A stretch of DNA of 64,000 nt from SCTD01 sp963784675 (GTDB lineage: Bacteria > Actinomycetota > Actinomycetes > Mycobacteriales > SCTD01): assembly GCA_963784675.1 (NCBI GenBank), contig CAWASE010000016.1, positions 1 to 64,000 of the forward strand. Reading direction: 5' to 3'. The position numbers were made by a program, and so were the translations under genes. Below are positions 63,862 through 64,000 of this stretch, one piece after another (position 1 is the first letter of the stretch; every line of letters starts with the position of its first letter). The notes below the pieces were generated by a model. That model did not search any database, was not told the DNA's origin, and saw nothing but the letters and a program-made list of their open reading frames with translations.

Positions 63862-64000
63862 CTGGGCTCCGCGGTGGCGTCGGGCGTTCGTCCTGTCGGT
63901 CGCCGTAGGGCTCGCCCCGTGGGCGGCCGTCTCGGCGTTCGCGCTGGACGAGGCGCGGATCGTGGACGTCAGCTGCACCGGACTGCGGGTGACGCAGGTG
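63862..64000 (+). CDS. start of a secreted protein, cut by window edge
   Basis: An open frame directly after the phosphatase reads like a signal peptide (RRAFVLSVAVGLAPWAAVSAFA) and a mature start (LDEARIVDVS). No ATG, GTG or TTG is in frame near it, so the start is either CTG or in an unseen frame; the rest of the gene is outside the window. Confidence 0.35.
   Translation, partial: MGSAVASGVRPVGRRRARPVGGRLGVRAGRGADRGRQLHRTAGDAG

Overview
The window is very GC-rich (roughly 70% or more by eye), has many GTG starts, and carries InhA-type enoyl reductases, LPXTG-like sorting signals and many leaderless TAnnnT promoters. Together these point to the chromosome of a high-GC Gram-positive actinobacterium; I cannot name the genus. 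I saw no tRNA, rRNA, CRISPR array, transposase or integrase. About ten otherwise well-conserved ORFs, including the essential secD part of secDF, are broken by small frameshifts, several of them in G or C runs. I read most of these as assembly or sequencing indels and give each gene across its break.

Layout. 1-10.9 kb is mostly housekeeping: a BmpA-type nucleoside/sugar ABC importer (ATPase cut by the left edge), an MFS exporter, release factor 3, a fused SecDF, an NhaP-type antiporter and MsrA. 10.9-21.3 kb holds a DUF3352 protein, a degenerate M23 protein, a large FadE/DmdC-like acyl-CoA dehydrogenase, a solute-binding protein, a membrane-anchored ceramidase-like hydrolase, a UVR-motif protein and an EamA exporter. 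21.3-30.3 kb is an acyl-carrier-protein locus: hisN, KAS, ACP, MAT (FabD), a second ACP, an InhA-like reductase, an acyl-AMP ligase, two unusual acyl-CoA-dehydrogenase-fold proteins and a second InhA-like protein that has lost its catalytic Tyr and Lys.

29.2-35.0 kb is a tightly overlapping six-gene transcription unit that starts with one of the dehydrogenase-fold proteins and continues with TIM-barrel isomerase, MDR dehydrogenase, class II aldolase, FGGY kinase and 2-hydroxyacid dehydrogenase. 35.0-41.3 kb has a nucleoside phosphorylase, an aminoaldehyde-type dehydrogenase and a four-gene YnjBCD-like ABC importer. 41.4-45.4 kb is a second small acyl module (acyl-AMP ligase diverging from an ACP) beside ArsR and TetR regulators and a diiron ferritin-like oxygenase.

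45.4-64 kb is an exopolysaccharide/cell-surface locus: Wzx-like flippase, polysaccharide deacetylase, double glycosyltransferase, Wzz/BY-kinase, Wzy/ligase-like protein, secreted glycoside hydrolase, LPXTG protein, WcaJ-like initiating transferase, DUF4012 protein and a secreted LamG-metallophosphatase, interrupted by the rsgA-aroA pair. The glycoside hydrolase is preceded by what reads as a class I cyclic-di-GMP riboswitch, which ties this locus to the biofilm second messenger. The initiating transferase has a long structured leader with two mutually exclusive hairpins and an upstream palindrome cluster.
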